64,000 bases of DNA from Trachemys scripta elegans. Taxonomy: Eukaryota; Chordata; Testudines; Emydidae. Every line of letters starts with the position of its first letter. Positions within the stretch are counted from its first letter, which is position 1. The position numbers and the translations under genes are program-made. Shown here piece by piece: positions 60,601 to 64,000 of the stretch. The DNA lies in assembly GCF_013100865.1 (NCBI RefSeq), contig NC_048308.1, positions 30,517,555 through 30,581,554 on the forward strand. The letters are read 5' to 3'. The notes below the pieces were generated by a model, which ran no database searches, was not told the origin of the DNA, and saw only the letters and a program-made list of their open reading frames with translations.

Positions 60601-63582
60601 CTCACTGCAGTGATGGTTCTGGAAAACCATCTAGTTTGTGACAAGGATACAAGGGGGAGGAGGAGGAGGAAAAGAGGAGGGAAATGGATTCAGCCCTTAC
60701 TCTGTCGAGTGACGTTTGAGGTTCCTTACATATGACATATGCAATATCTCACATTATAACATTGCCAGAATGTCGCGGAGTGTGGGGGAGTCAGGGCCCT
60801 GCACCCCTCTTCCTGAGATTCACTGTGACTCTCAACCAGCCAGTAAAGCAGAAGGTTTATTTAAGGACAGGAACACAGTCTCAAGCAGAGCGTGTAGGTA
60901 CGACCAGACCCCCTCAATTAGGTCCCTCTGGGAGGTTCAGGGAGCTTAGACCCCAGCTTGGGGTTCCCTGCGTTGCACCACCCAGCCCAAACTGAAACCA
61001 AACCAAAACTCCTCCTGCAGCTCCTCTCTTCCCCCTCCCCCCAGCTCCTCCTCTCCTTTGTTCAGTCTCCTGGGCGGAAGGTGTTAATTCTCCCCACCCC
61101 CTCCTGGCTCAGGTTACAGCTCAGGTAGCTTCCTTCAAGGGAAGTCCCCCATCCCCACTGCAACCCCCCTGCAACATTCCCAGGTCAAATCTGCCCTGCT
61201 CCCTGCTCCGTCACACAGAATCTTTAGAAATTGTAAATCTTCATCTCCTGACTCCTGACAAAATAAACATGGCCATTAGTTGTAATTAATATTGGATAGG
61301 TATTGGCAAGCTGTAAAGCAGTGCCACCTACCTCTGCTCAGTGGGGAAACAAAATATAATGATTCCTTAAACATATTTCATAGTGAATTGGGTACAGAGA
61401 AACATAACTTATATTTGGCAACATGACTGAGTAAAATTAGAATAGATTTACTACATCTACATACAACAAAGTTGCATAGTATATTTTATTTGAGGGACAT
61501 TAGTAAGTCACCTTAATAAAGAAGTTACAAGTGCCTTTTTCTGGGCTATTCAATCTATGTATTGAGTATGTGGGTTTGTTGTTGTCTTGTATTAGTGCAA
61601 ACAATGGCTGGGTCCTTTTCATAATTCGTGGATTTCCAAACAAAACAAATTTGATATTCAGTTATGCCAATCTTCAGCCACTGACTTTCAATGTTTAAAA
61701 CGTATTACAAGAGACTGTACATTGGGAGCTATTAAATGCTCTTGCTTTAGTTTGTGGATAAAAATGTAAAAAGTTAAGTGAGGCTAGCTGCAACAACAAA
61801 TTTAAGCTGGCAAGGGTTCTGCAAGGCTAAACTGTCAATCAAAAACCTTATTACACATGGATCTGACATCATACCCATGCATAACAAGGCTTTTCAGAGA
61901 CAGCTTCTTTGACAAAAATCCAAGACTCACAATTTATGTAGCATTTAATTTCTTGATACCAGAGAACTCAACATACTCATCTAATGTCTGTACAGTGTTA
62001 TCCCCGTTATGCCAAATAGAATCTGTGCCAACCAGATTGCTAGATAGCACAGTATTCATTGATTAAATTAATTAAAAAATAGAACTTTTATTTAGGTAGA
62101 GGGCATCTTGTGCACAAAAATAAAGCTCACTTTAAAAAATTTAATAATCAGCCATTCCTAGAGTAAGTTTTTTCTTCAAGTCAACCGGAATATAGCAGTC
62201 GAGAACACAGAGCAACTGTCACTATACCAAAATTCAGCAGAAAGAAGCAATCATTTTACTGTAACAATTTAGATTTAAAGTCATTGTAAAGAGAAGATGG
62301 AAAGCAAACATCTCTGCTTTGCCTCTTTATTCCTGTAGCACCAAGAAAACTTTGGCCAACTTGTGTTCCCTTTAACACTATCCAGAGAAGCGGTATTATG
62401 TTCAGCAGATTGACTGTCTTGGGCTCTTCTTAGAGTAGTTAATAATTGCCTAAGCTGTCTCTGAGATGTTTCTAATGGGCAAGCCCCTGGACTTGAGTCC
62501 AATGAAGTTTTGGATCTATACTTACTACAGGACTACCCCATGTACTGGGAACATAAGAGACACAAAGGGTGAAATCCTGATCATACTGAAGTCAATGGGT
62601 GTTTTGCCCTTGACTTCAATGGGACCAGGATTTCATCCAAAATCTTGTCATCAACACGACAACAAAAATGATGATAATGAAAACATATTACTGCCTCATT
62701 TTTAAAAAAAGTCACCCATTCCATTCTAGTGGGAAAGCAGAATTTTACAAGGTTGATTTAACTAACAGAATCTCTACTGCTTTGCAATAAGAAGTAAATA
62801 AATGGGTGCAGAAACAGATGAACTATCATGCAAAGAAGAGGCAATCAAATATGCAACAAAACAATTAAGGCTATTGCTATTATACAACACACATATACAG
62901 GAAAAATACAATTTTCTACTTCATTAAGAGCTTTTCAAAGTGCTGCATTGTCTCCTTCTTGACTATCTAGTGACATACACTTTAGGGACATGTCTAAGAT
63001 GAATGGTGTAAGTGATCCAGGACAGTCCTAAAAAGTAATTAGTTCTTCATTGGAATGACTTATTTGGAAAAAAGATTTATAACTGTCATAAAACTAAAGT
63101 CATCTGGAATCAAGCCTGTTTCTTTTAAGGCTAAATTTGGCCAATTGTTAGAGCTTTCAATTTCATTTCTGAGGAGACTTTGACTGGTTGAAGATTTTCT
63201 CTTGATGAATAATCTGGGTTGAAACATAGCCTAAAACAAAATCAGATTTCATATACTAAATCAGAAACTTCAGGATTCTCATTTACAAAAGGTAAAAACT
63301 TCACCATCTATCACAGTTATTCAAATGACAAATACACAAAACATGCAGCGTTTCTCAGATGTAAACACGGGGTTAGACTCCAATCTCAGCAGTGTGTAAC
63401 TGAAATCACCATATCATCATGACATTTCTAGATTGTTACCTGATAATGTCTCTTAGTATATAATGGAGTTCCTTCATTTCTGCAATATCACTGAAACTAG
63501 GAAGATGACCTCCTAGTGCTTCACAGAATCGTTCTGCCTCTTCCCATGTCCTGGTTCTCAGCAATCTTTCACTATGAAAGAA
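15452..63582 (-). CDS. LY75: LY75 (DEC-205/CD205), 3' two-thirds of the gene, 23 exons
   Basis: Endocytic type I membrane receptor of the mannose-receptor family. In mammals it takes up ligands (apoptotic material, CpG oligonucleotides) on dendritic cells and thymic epithelium and delivers them to late endosomes. Twenty-three minus-strand exons, each bounded by AG and GT, join in one frame of 3264 nt ending in TGA. They encode most of CTLD4, complete CTLDs 5-10, a membrane span and a tail. The match to LY75 rather than PLA2R1, MRC1 or MRC2 rests on remembered human LY75 sequence: for example TPKTPEWY, GIHGPPL, YSNFHPLL, VSITDQYQQAF, GSES..EWSDGS and a tail with VRY and NEDE. Missing upstream of the window: signal peptide, cysteine-rich domain, FN2, CTLDs 1-3 and the first exon of CTLD4. 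The CTLDs lack the EPN/QPD sugar-binding triplets, as expected for DEC-205. If exon count matches human (35), these are exons 13-35. Confidence 0.96.
16733..17803. mobile_element. Possible LTR-derived region interrupted by a MITE
   Basis: The segment from TGTAGTGGCAAAGG to GAATCCGTCACA has LTR-like ends (TG...CA) and pieces such as TTAATTGGAGTCAGGTG repeated on both sides of the inserted element. No matching target duplication was found. Confidence 0.35.
17240..17645 (+). mobile_element. GC-rich hAT-type MITE with perfect 8-bp duplication
   Basis: Starts CATAGGCGCCGACTCC and ends AAAGTTGGCACCTATG (inverted termini). Flanked by the identical octamer AGCCTAAC at 17232-17239 and 17646-17653. 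Its G-rich body gives long spurious open frames on both strands. A second, incomplete copy is at 5366. Confidence 0.88.
17804..18750. other. LY75 last intron, no gene recognised
   Basis: Unique-looking sequence. Open frames on the minus strand (17858-18232, 18458-18820) have no lectin motifs and are not needed by the LY75 frame. Confidence 0.5.
18751..20692 (+). mobile_element. CR1 LINE, 5'-truncated reverse-transcriptase fragment
   Basis: Antisense to LY75. Recognisable RT pieces: PIFKKGSRGYPGNYRSVNLT (about 19239-19298), YLDFQKAFD (19480-19506), a LGPVLF block (19654-19692) and the catalytic FADDTK (19741-19761, containing the two aspartates). The last three share frame 1 and the first is in frame 2, so at least one frameshift separates them, and stops interrupt the rest. 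The 3' end (GTCTGACTCAGTATGGCCATTCTTATG) is typical of CR1. Dead copy. Confidence 0.93.
20718..20912. repeat. Palindromic Penelope-terminal fold-back 1
   Basis: Two 67-nt arms (20718-20784 and 20802-20868) are near-perfect inverted copies around a 17-nt centre, followed by a single-copy tail ending CAGACTAACACGGCTACCCC. The block CCCACGAAAGCTTATGC is shared with the Penelope-like element ending at 31925. It abuts the CR1 3' end. Confidence 0.8.
20913..21409. other. Intron, no feature seen
   Basis: AT-rich LY75 intron sequence with an A-tract near 21103-21117. No repeat or exon was recognised. Confidence 0.5.
21410..21577 (-). CDS. LY75: LY75 exon: C-terminal part of CTLD10
   Basis: Encodes SLNWLDGSAVKYANW through GRVVCKAPL, i.e. 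the WLDGS and WSEVDC...VVC elements that close a C-type lectin fold. CTACAG acceptor, GGTATG donor. It ends in phase 1 (CTA G), the donor phase relevant to LY75-CD302 read-through splicing. Confidence 0.95.
21960..22515 (-). mobile_element. L2-type LINE remnant
   Basis: On the minus strand the degraded reading TSRLDYCNA (around 22170-22200), WLPV-like and ALN.L.PGYL pieces match the C-terminal part of L2/CR1-clade LINE reverse transcriptases. NPGKTE-like residues occur upstream near 22430. Interrupted by stops. Same strand as LY75. Confidence 0.6.
22895..23017 (-). CDS. LY75: LY75 exon: central part of CTLD10
   Basis: 123-nt exon encoding PSATLLTIKDAEENTFV through RRVWLGLSQNFR, with the typical L.TI...EEN.FV helix-2 region and the WLGL core. 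CCCTTAG acceptor, GGTAAGA donor, phase 1 to phase 1. It has the same length and phases as the CTLD8 middle exon at 29529. Confidence 0.95.
23018..24365. other. Intron, no gene recognised
   Basis: Mostly unique AT-rich sequence. A G-rich patch lies at 23510-23560. No exon with lectin motifs was found. Confidence 0.5.
24366..24533 (-). CDS. LY75: LY75 exon: linker and start of CTLD10
   Basis: Encodes the basic, glutamine-rich CTLD9-10 linker and the CTLD10 start (SRCPQG, WLQYKDHCYAF, EEAKRVCQKL). TTTACAG acceptor, GGTATG donor. The W.QY..HCY motif is the canonical first strand of a long-form CTLD. Confidence 0.95.
25150..25375 (-). repeat. MIR-like SINE
   Basis: Contains ATAGCACCTTCCACACAAGG, AAGTGCTTTATTGC, CCCATTTTATAAGTGG and AACTAAGGCACAGAAAGGTT, TTGCCCAAG, i.e. 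the reverse orientation of a MIR core and tail. Confidence 0.65.
25857..26031 (-). CDS. LY75: LY75 exon: C-terminal part of CTLD9
   Basis: Begins in phase 0 after AATCAG and encodes GSESNLEWSDGSEFDYRPW, CVFLDTKGFWKRERC and GAICYTSSD. Conserved WSDGS, W.....C and ICY positions close CTLD9. Donor AGACAGTAAGC, phase 1. Confidence 0.95.
26590..26791 (-). mobile_element. TA-flanked MITE, ACCTCTACCCCGATATAACGC family, copy 1
   Basis: Termini TACACCTCTATCTCGATATAACGC and GCGTTATATCGGGGTAGAGGTGTA are inverted repeats bounded by TA. Several internal ATATAACGC-type repeats and a 13-nt C tract are present. A copy in the other orientation is at 50458-50648. The TA flank suggests a Tc1/mariner-type mobiliser (inference). 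Confidence 0.85.
27160..27416 (-). CDS. LY75: LY75 exon: CTLD8-9 linker and N-terminal part of CTLD9
   Basis: Encodes a proline-rich linker and KKITWYEALRECKQNGSDLVSIHSE through GYPLWLGLSSLD. Only an acceptor after GAATGAAG keeps the frame with the previous exon (ATG G + TG, giving M-V as in human KIEMV). That acceptor lacks a clear pyrimidine tract, but a CTAATAAC branch-point-like sequence lies about 12-15 nt upstream. Donor GATGTAAGT. Confidence 0.9.
27790..27984 (-). CDS. LY75: LY75 exon: C-terminal part of CTLD8
   Basis: Encodes NSLKWYDETYVSYNNW, GVNRDGFWDIYN and HSILACKIEM. CCACAG acceptor, GGTAAGTA donor, phase 1 at both ends. The W.D.....Y.NW and ILACK elements match the second half of LY75 CTLD8. 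Confidence 0.95.
28020..29528. other. Intron with a MIR-like SINE
   Basis: A MIR-like SINE lies at about 28310-28470 (AGAGTGGTCTGGTGGATAAT ... TGTAAAATGGAGATTG). The rest is unremarkable. Confidence 0.55.
29529..29651 (-). CDS. LY75: LY75 exon: central part of CTLD8
   Basis: 123 nt, phase 1 to phase 1; encodes PDAFVLNIRDEEENNFVVEQL through WVWLGVIYDDS. Positionally equivalent to the CTLD10 middle exon. CAACAG acceptor, GCGGTAAGA donor. Confidence 0.95.
29834..30235. mobile_element. Fold-back MITE between two CTLD8 exons
   Basis: Left end GGCCATGTCAACACTAC, right end GCTGTGTAGGATACCC, similar to other Harbinger-like ends. Strong internal palindrome: GAGGCTGTTTCATTGCTGTG near 30030 pairs with CACAGCAATGAAACAGCCCC near 30140. 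Confidence 0.6.
30398..30562 (-). CDS. LY75: LY75 exon: start of CTLD8
   Basis: Encodes the ETEKEQ linker and the CTLD8 start: IKCPHKF, PWISFQNSCYTF and HHLCKKI. TTTCCAG acceptor, ATAAGTAAGT donor. The PWI.FQN.CY.F string is diagnostic of LY75 CTLD8. Confidence 0.95.
30940..31925 (+). mobile_element. Penelope-like element fragment with GIY-YIG endonuclease domain
   Basis: Open frame from about 31021 to 31521, antisense to LY75. It encodes a cysteine/histidine-containing stretch (CNKPRCQLCPHI) and a GIY-YIG-type segment (ICAIMCQQCPSAMYIGQTG, 31303-31362, then RINGHKSD and EHFNLPGHS), typical of the C-terminus of Penelope-like retroelements. The reverse transcriptase is missing and the copy is 5'-truncated. 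It ends with the terminal block AAATAAATTTGTTAGTCTAT, AAGGTGCCACAAGTACTCC that also forms the fold-backs at 20.7 and 56.0 kb. Confidence 0.85.
31839..31876 (+). other. Hammerhead-ribozyme-like core in the Penelope terminus
   Basis: CTGATGA (31839-31845), then GTGGG/CCCAC able to pair (31847-31851 with 31858-31862), then AAAA where other copies have GAAA, then GC-TTAT-GC and TC. This is the order of a minimal type I hammerhead, a motif known in Penelope-like elements. An extra A after CTGATGA, the G-to-A change and no obvious stem I make activity of this copy doubtful. Confidence 0.4.
32777..32945 (-). CDS. LY75: LY75 exon: C-terminal part of CTLD7
   Basis: Phase 0 start after GATGCTAG; encodes DGKHYGWADGKRIDFSRW, CVFLDIDGFWKTSAC and GAICYLPR. 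GWADGK...FSRW and FLD.DGFWK match human LY75 CTLD7. Donor AGAAGTATGT, phase 1. Confidence 0.95.
33187..33403. repeat. Palindromic Penelope-terminal-type fold-back 2
   Basis: Arms 33187-33254 and 33299-33370 are inverted copies (GGGTAATATCTTTTATTGGACC / GGTCCAATAAAAAATATTACC; GTTGGTGAGAGAGACAAGCTT / its complement). The tail ends ATCCTGGGATCAACACGGCTACAAC. A different family from the 20.7 and 56.0 kb copies but built in the same way. Confidence 0.75.
33404..35077. other. Intron, no gene recognised
   Basis: Contains an AATAAT-rich low-complexity stretch at 33650-33700 and a T tract at 33810-33827. No lectin exon or named repeat was recognised. Confidence 0.5.
35078..35304 (-). CDS. LY75: LY75 exon: N-terminal part of CTLD7
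   Basis: Encodes a linker with two N-x-T sites, then KNLSWYDALRECKQ, MQLVSITDQYQQAFLTVQA and LWIGLFSKD. The VSITD.YQQAFL.VQA run is nearly identical to human LY75. TTTACAG acceptor, GATGTAAGT donor. Confidence 0.96.
35305..36570. other. Intron, no gene recognised
   Basis: AT-rich. Short open frames around 35687-35969 on both strands have no recognisable content. Confidence 0.5.
36579..36802 (+). mobile_element. hAT-type MITE CAGGGCCGGCTCC, copy 1, perfect 8-bp duplication
   Basis: Starts CAGAGCCGGCTCCAGG and ends CCTGGAGCCAGCCCTG (inverted termini). Flanked by identical CTGAGATG at 36571-36578 and 36803-36810. Contains a 24-nt A tract and internal inverted copies of GGCGGCAATTCGGCGG / CCGCCGAATTGCCGCC. 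Open frames overlapping it on both strands are spurious. Confidence 0.9.
37359..37629. mobile_element. Harbinger-like MITE
   Basis: Starts TAAGGCTTTGTTCAGATTGG and ends CAAGTGTAGATGAGGCCTTA. Inverted GGC-type termini next to TAA/TTA fit a 3-bp duplication. Confidence 0.6.
37640..38212. other. Intron, no gene recognised
   Basis: Overlapping open frames at 37838-38346 on the plus strand partly run antisense through the CTLD6 exon and show no known domain. Confidence 0.5.
38213..38342 (-). CDS. LY75: LY75 exon: C-terminal part of CTLD6
   Basis: Phase 0 start after TTTTCAG; encodes CGVMLNNPKSSYVGTWNF through CAEEHFLGICQKPA. The GTWNF...C.E.HF...CQK pattern matches human CTLD6. Donor CAGGTAAGG, phase 1. 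The methionine opening this exon is an internal residue, not a start. Confidence 0.95.
38991..39212 (+). repeat. Cryptodiran-turtle tRNA-derived SINE
   Basis: tRNA-like head with A-box-like TAGCTCAGTGGTTTGAGCAT (from 39002) and B-box-like GTTGTGAATTCAATCC. Then GGGGCCACTTGGGGATCTGG, GGTCCTGCTAGTGAAGGCAG, GACCTTTCAAGGTCCCTTCC and an (ATT)n tail. This architecture is that of the abundant turtle pol III SINE and is the best taxon marker in the window. Not a functional tRNA: no cloverleaf 3' half. Confidence 0.9.
39230..39390 (-). CDS. LY75: LY75 exon: central part of CTLD6
   Basis: Encodes FLTSLLPGLEENIWIGL, NKWVDGSRLLYSNFHPLL and RLRKIPLD. The WIGL core and YSNFHPLL are diagnostic. CCAACAG acceptor, GATGTAAGT donor. 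A SINE with an ATT-rich tail ends about 20 nt beyond the donor, inside the intron. Confidence 0.95.
39391..40466. other. Intron, no gene recognised
   Basis: Contains a pyrimidine-rich stretch at 39685-39750. No exon or named repeat was recognised. Confidence 0.5.
40475..40704 (+). mobile_element. hAT-type MITE CAGGGCCGGCTCC, copy 2, perfect 8-bp duplication
   Basis: Starts CAGGGCCGGCTCCAGG and ends CTGAGCCGGCCCTG. Flanked by identical CTGGCAGA at 40467-40474 and 40705-40712. Shares GCAATTCGG...GGTCC and CCGAATTGCC-type internal blocks with copy 1. Confidence 0.9.
40713..41656. other. Intron, no gene recognised
   Basis: Unique-looking sequence. A minus-strand open frame at 41190-41384 has no recognisable domain. 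Confidence 0.5.
41657..41762 (-). CDS. LY75: LY75 exon: N-terminal part of CTLD6
   Basis: Phase 0 start; encodes CFLKIEHRFLTFKEANELC, GGTLPSISSQAEQ. The GGTLPS.LSQ.EQ helix-2 region matches human. TTTTGCAG acceptor, AAGGTATG donor, phase 1 end. Confidence 0.94.
42000..42600. repeat. Purine-rich intronic segment, possibly LTR-derived, plus a MITE end
   Basis: A purine-rich run from about 42050 to 42560 is unlike the AT-rich flanks and recalls retroelement leader or LTR sequence; no boundary was found. At 42567-42600 a Harbinger-like end (GAGGCTTGGTCTACACTACAAAG) begins but the element is cut short near the CTLD5 exon. Confidence 0.35.
42639..42775 (-). CDS. LY75: LY75 exon: end of CTLD5, linker and first strand of CTLD6
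   Basis: Encodes YPINCNLKLPFICEKSNASLLEK, then GGCPKEWVLFQNK. LPFICEK closes CTLD5 and W..FQNKCF opens CTLD6 across the splice junction. CCTGCAG acceptor, AAGGTAAAG donor (phase 0 end). Confidence 0.95.
43198..43274 (-). CDS. LY75: LY75 exon: central part of CTLD5
   Basis: Encodes FPRFHDRFWRDCWYISSKGWYR, aligning to the human stretch around EECLYMSAKTW. Donor GAGGTAAGG (phase 1) joins GAC TAT of the next exon. Two starts keep the frame. The first is AG before 43274 (77 nt), pairing with donor CC|GTATGT at 44981. The second is CAG before 43267 (70 nt), pairing with the weaker donor GTACTC at 44977. I favour the first because of its stronger donor. The exon is too short for a simple ORF scan. 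Confidence 0.85.
44981..45045 (-). CDS. LY75: LY75 exon: N-terminal-central part of CTLD5
   Basis: Acceptor TTTTTGCAG; encodes LSGAEQKWWLKYMDRG, aligning to human ISGDGQKWWIRI. The donor is CACC|GTATGT (phase 2). An alternative end at 44977 would give a phase-0 exon. The adjacent intron side is rich in AAAC repeats. Confidence 0.88.
45046..46440. other. Intron, no gene recognised
   Basis: AT-rich. An (AAAC)-like stretch borders the exon at 45050-45085. No repeat was confidently named. Confidence 0.5.
46440..47000. other. GC-rich intronic block of unknown origin
   Basis: Contains two direct repeats of a CACGTAACTCTTGA-type unit followed by GTGGGGGG (about 46469-46495 and 46517-46540), and a C-rich stretch near 46960. 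Open frames on both strands look compositional. Possibly a degraded mobile element. Confidence 0.4.
47779..47954 (-). CDS. LY75: LY75 exon: start of CTLD5
   Basis: Encodes GIHGPPLVIDGAEFWFV, NLSYQEAALYCANNDSD and LTKIEK. GIHGPPL.I.G.E.WFV and EA.LYCA.N are near-identical to human LY75. TTCCCCAG acceptor, AAGGTAATG donor (phase 0 end). Confidence 0.96.
48226..48261 (-). CDS. LY75: LY75 36-nt micro-exon: CTLD4-5 linker
   Basis: CTGAACAG acceptor, CCAGGTAAA donor, phase 1 to phase 1. Encodes STPKTPEWYTP, almost identical to human RTPKTPDWYNP, which lies between CTLD4 and CTLD5. The length is a multiple of three, so skipping it would not shift the frame. Confidence 0.93.
49479..49602 (-). CDS. 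LY75: LY75 exon: C-terminal part of CTLD4
   Basis: Phase 0 start after TTTACAG; encodes RRYFWRLHFHDDRQLDFYL and CDARLEWVCQITK. The LEWVCQI.KG ending matches human CTLD4. AAAGGTAAGC donor, phase 1. Confidence 0.95.
50205..50402. mobile_element. Probable hAT-type MITE
   Basis: Ends GAGAGGTTCTCAGTCTAAGG and AAAGGTTGAGAAGTACTG are imperfect inverted repeats resembling the AGTGGTTCTCAACC family at 4311. Confidence 0.5.
50458..50648 (+). mobile_element. TA-flanked MITE, ACCTCTACCCCGATATAACGC family, copy 2
   Basis: Starts CACCTCTACCCCAAAATAACGC and ends GCGTTATATCGGGGTAGAGGTG, bounded by TA. Opposite orientation to the copy at 26590; both carry GCGCACTCCGG and a homopolymer run. Confidence 0.85.
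51021..51092 (-). CDS. LY75: LY75 72-nt exon: CTLD4
   Basis: Exactly 24 codons, phase 0 to 0; encodes TTVVMSHDFQRDIYDIRDCAALK (human ..IIMPNEFQQDYDIRDCAAVK). CTGTAG acceptor, AAAGGTATG donor. Confidence 0.94.
51292..52952. mobile_element. Composite fold-back hAT element with perfect 8-bp duplication
   Basis: Termini TAGAGTGCCGATTAATCGC and (reverse) TAGGGCTGTCAAGCAATTAA; flanked by identical CTTTATAC at 51284-51291 and 52953-52960. The outer 640 or so bases on each side are inverted copies of one another (e.g. CATTTTCAAATATATTGATT / AATCAATATATTTGAAAATG). The right half and centre read on the plus strand as decayed hAT transposase: a LTK-RKEGTNVRFLKIATALN-like stretch near 52110-52170 and a NVNNLVCLSDWLNKK-like C-terminal end near 52530-52565. 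Non-autonomous. Confidence 0.85.
53338..53419 (-). CDS. LY75: LY75 exon: CTLD4 WVGL core
   Basis: Encodes NDRWVWVGLNKRNPD and GTWQWSDNNP, matching human WLWIGLNKRSPD and WQWSD. TTTACAG acceptor, CCGGTAAG donor. It starts in phase 2, completing the codon left by the exon at 63440. Confidence 0.95.
54011..55195. mobile_element. Possible LTR-derived segment interrupted by a MITE
   Basis: Begins TGTGACAGAGTGGGATATAT, an LTR-like start, and continues after the MITE with purine-rich sequence to about 55195. The 3' boundary and duplication were not found. Confidence 0.35.
54548..54845. mobile_element. Harbinger-like fold-back MITE flanked by TAA
   Basis: Starts AGGCCAGGTCTACACTAC and ends AAGTGTAGCCAAGGCCT; TAA lies next to both GGCC ends. 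Two internal hairpins: CAACTTCAGCTACGTG/AACGTAGCTGAAGTTCG and CGACTTATCGCGTC/GACGCGATAAGTCG. Confidence 0.8.
55986..56215. repeat. Palindromic Penelope-terminal fold-back 3, perfect 78-nt arms
   Basis: Left single-copy part GTATCAGGGGGTAGCCATGT, then arms 56020-56097 and 56116-56193 that are exact inverted complements around an 18-nt centre. Arm 2 contains CTCACGAAAGCTTATGCCC, the same block as fold-back 1 and the Penelope 3' terminus at 31.9 kb. Confidence 0.85.
57017..57310. mobile_element. Harbinger-like fold-back MITE
   Basis: Starts AGGGTACGTCTTCACTACCC and ends AGTGTAGACCAGCCCT. Internal hairpins GGGGATCGATATATCG.../...ATATATCGATCCCC and TTCAGCTACG/CGTAGCTGAA; similar design to the 54548 element. 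CpG-rich relative to flanks. Confidence 0.75.
59324..59427 (-). mobile_element. DNA-transposon end (CTAGGGTGACCAC...)
   Basis: On the minus strand starts CTAGGGTGACCACATGTCCC, then ATAGGGACAGTCCCGATATT. A commonly repeated reptile sequence end; the rest of the element is missing. Confidence 0.55.
60771..61215. mobile_element. Solo LTR with perfect 5-bp target duplication
   Basis: 445 bp starting TGTCGCGGAGTGTGGGGG and ending TGCTCCGTCACA (TG...CA). Flanked by identical CAGAA at 60766-60770 and 61216-61220. C-rich body with a GGTTTATTTAAGG segment. No internal retroviral sequence or second LTR, so it is a recombined solo LTR. The 5-bp duplication fits Gypsy or some endogenous retroviruses; class not determined. 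Orientation probably plus. Confidence 0.87.
62568..62638. repeat. Short hairpin repeat (GGTGAAATCCTG...CAGGATTTCATCC)
   Basis: 71 nt with arms GGTGAAATCCTGATCATACT and ATGGGACCAGGATTTCATCC and internal AGTCAATGGG / CTTGACTTCAATGG. Same design as the hairpin at 13301-13365. Confidence 0.6.
63440..63582 (-). CDS. LY75: LY75 exon: N-terminal part of CTLD4 (most upstream exon in window)
   Basis: Encodes RTWEEAERFCEALGGHLPSFSDI and a helix ending RDII. TWEEAERFC.ALG.HL.SFS matches human CTLD4. Acceptor TTTTTTTGTGAAG gives a phase 0 start; donor CAGGTAAC, phase 2. The preceding CTLD4 exon (first strand and first Cys) must lie beyond 64000. It is separated from the next exon by a 10-kb intron. Confidence 0.93.
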
Positions 63583-64000
63583 CTTCACAAAAAAACAAAG
63601 TGACAGCATGATTCAGTGACAGCATTGTTTAGTCGCTGTTATTCTACTCAAATGTGGGCATTATTTCTAGGAACAAATTATTTCTTTCCAGGGGAAGAAA
63701 GTGGAGAGCTTGATTTTAAACTTTTTTTTTAAATCATTCTTTTTCCCCAGTTTTATTTGCAGGAATGGCTGGATTCTCTGGATTTTTAGTCCCATTTTTG
63801 TTGGTCTACACTCAGCTCGACGGTATTTCTCCTCTTGTCTGTATGTACCACAATAATTTTTGAAAACGGCATCTGGTAAATTCCAAAATGCCAAGGAATG
63901 TTCTGCCAAGGACAGAACTGTATGTTATTTTAGTGAAAATCTAAAAAGCCTGATTTTCACTAAAATCAGGCCAACAGAATGCCCATTTTGTGCTACTGGC
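63583..64000. other. LY75: LY75 intron upstream of the last visible exon
   Basis: AT-rich, no exon recognised. A short palindrome CCTGATTTTCACTAAAATCAGG sits at 63949-63970. A minus-strand open frame at 63667-63909 has no lectin motif. Confidence 0.5.

Larger units (their letters stand above)
53420..63439. other. LY75: 10-kb LY75 intron within CTLD4
   Basis: The longest intron in the window. Besides the elements listed separately it holds AT-rich unique-looking DNA (53420-54010, 56200-57016, 57311-59320, 59430-60765, 61221-62567, 62640-63439). No exon is needed here, since the flanking exons join in phase and align contiguously to human LY75. Confidence 0.75.

Noticed and set aside
1..64000. 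CRISPR arrays, operons, bacterial mobile elements.
   Set aside because: Gene architecture, splice sites and repeat families are vertebrate; no regularly spaced short direct repeats were seen.

Overview
This is vertebrate nuclear DNA, and the repeats point to a turtle, probably a cryptodire. It has widely spaced short exons with GT/AG boundaries and a CpG-island promoter. It also carries a tRNA-derived SINE of the kind known from cryptodiran turtles, a CR1 LINE, a Penelope-like element, and several short terminal-inverted-repeat element families. The species call rests on recognising these repeats and was not checked by a search. No prokaryotic features (operons, CRISPR) are present.

Protein-coding content lies on the minus strand. 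The main gene is LY75 (DEC-205, CD205), the endocytic multi-lectin receptor of dendritic cells and thymic epithelium. Twenty-three consecutive exons, read from 63582 down to 15452, join in one open frame of 3264 nt (1088 codons including the stop). They encode most of C-type lectin-like domain (CTLD) 4, CTLDs 5 to 10, the membrane segment and the cytoplasmic tail. Every splice phase agrees between neighbours. The first part of the receptor (signal peptide, cysteine-rich domain, FN2 domain, CTLDs 1 to 3 and the first exon of CTLD4) lies beyond position 64000. About 5.2 kb downstream of the LY75 stop, on the same strand, is the first coding exon of CD302 (10239 to 10173, start codon and signal peptide) inside a CpG island. 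The rest of CD302 lies left of the window, so positions 1 to 10172 are CD302 intron 1. This LY75-CD302 tandem matches the mammalian order, where read-through LY75-CD302 fusion transcripts are known. The splice phases here would allow the same fusion.

Layout: 1-10172, CD302 intron 1 with Harbinger-like MITEs, hAT elements (one 1.44 kb copy with perfect 8-bp target duplications) and MIR-like SINEs; about 9985-10560, CpG-island promoter; 10600-15451, intergenic DNA and the probable LY75 3'UTR; 15452-63582, LY75 exons and introns; 63583-64000, upstream LY75 intron. The introns hold a CR1 reverse-transcriptase fragment (18.75-20.7 kb), an L2-type LINE remnant (22 kb), a Penelope-like GIY-YIG fragment (31 kb), three palindromic Penelope-terminal fold-backs (20.7, 33.2 and 56.0 kb), paired TA-flanked MITEs (26.6 and 50.5 kb), two CAGGGCCGGCTCC MITEs with perfect 8-bp duplications (36.6 and 40.5 kb), a fold-back made of two inverted hAT halves with its own 8-bp duplication (51.3-52.95 kb) and a solo LTR (60.77-61.2 kb).

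The genes are ordinary, conserved immune lectins. The least ordinary material is the repeat structure: the composite hAT fold-back, and the palindromic Penelope termini that carry a hammerhead-ribozyme-like core.
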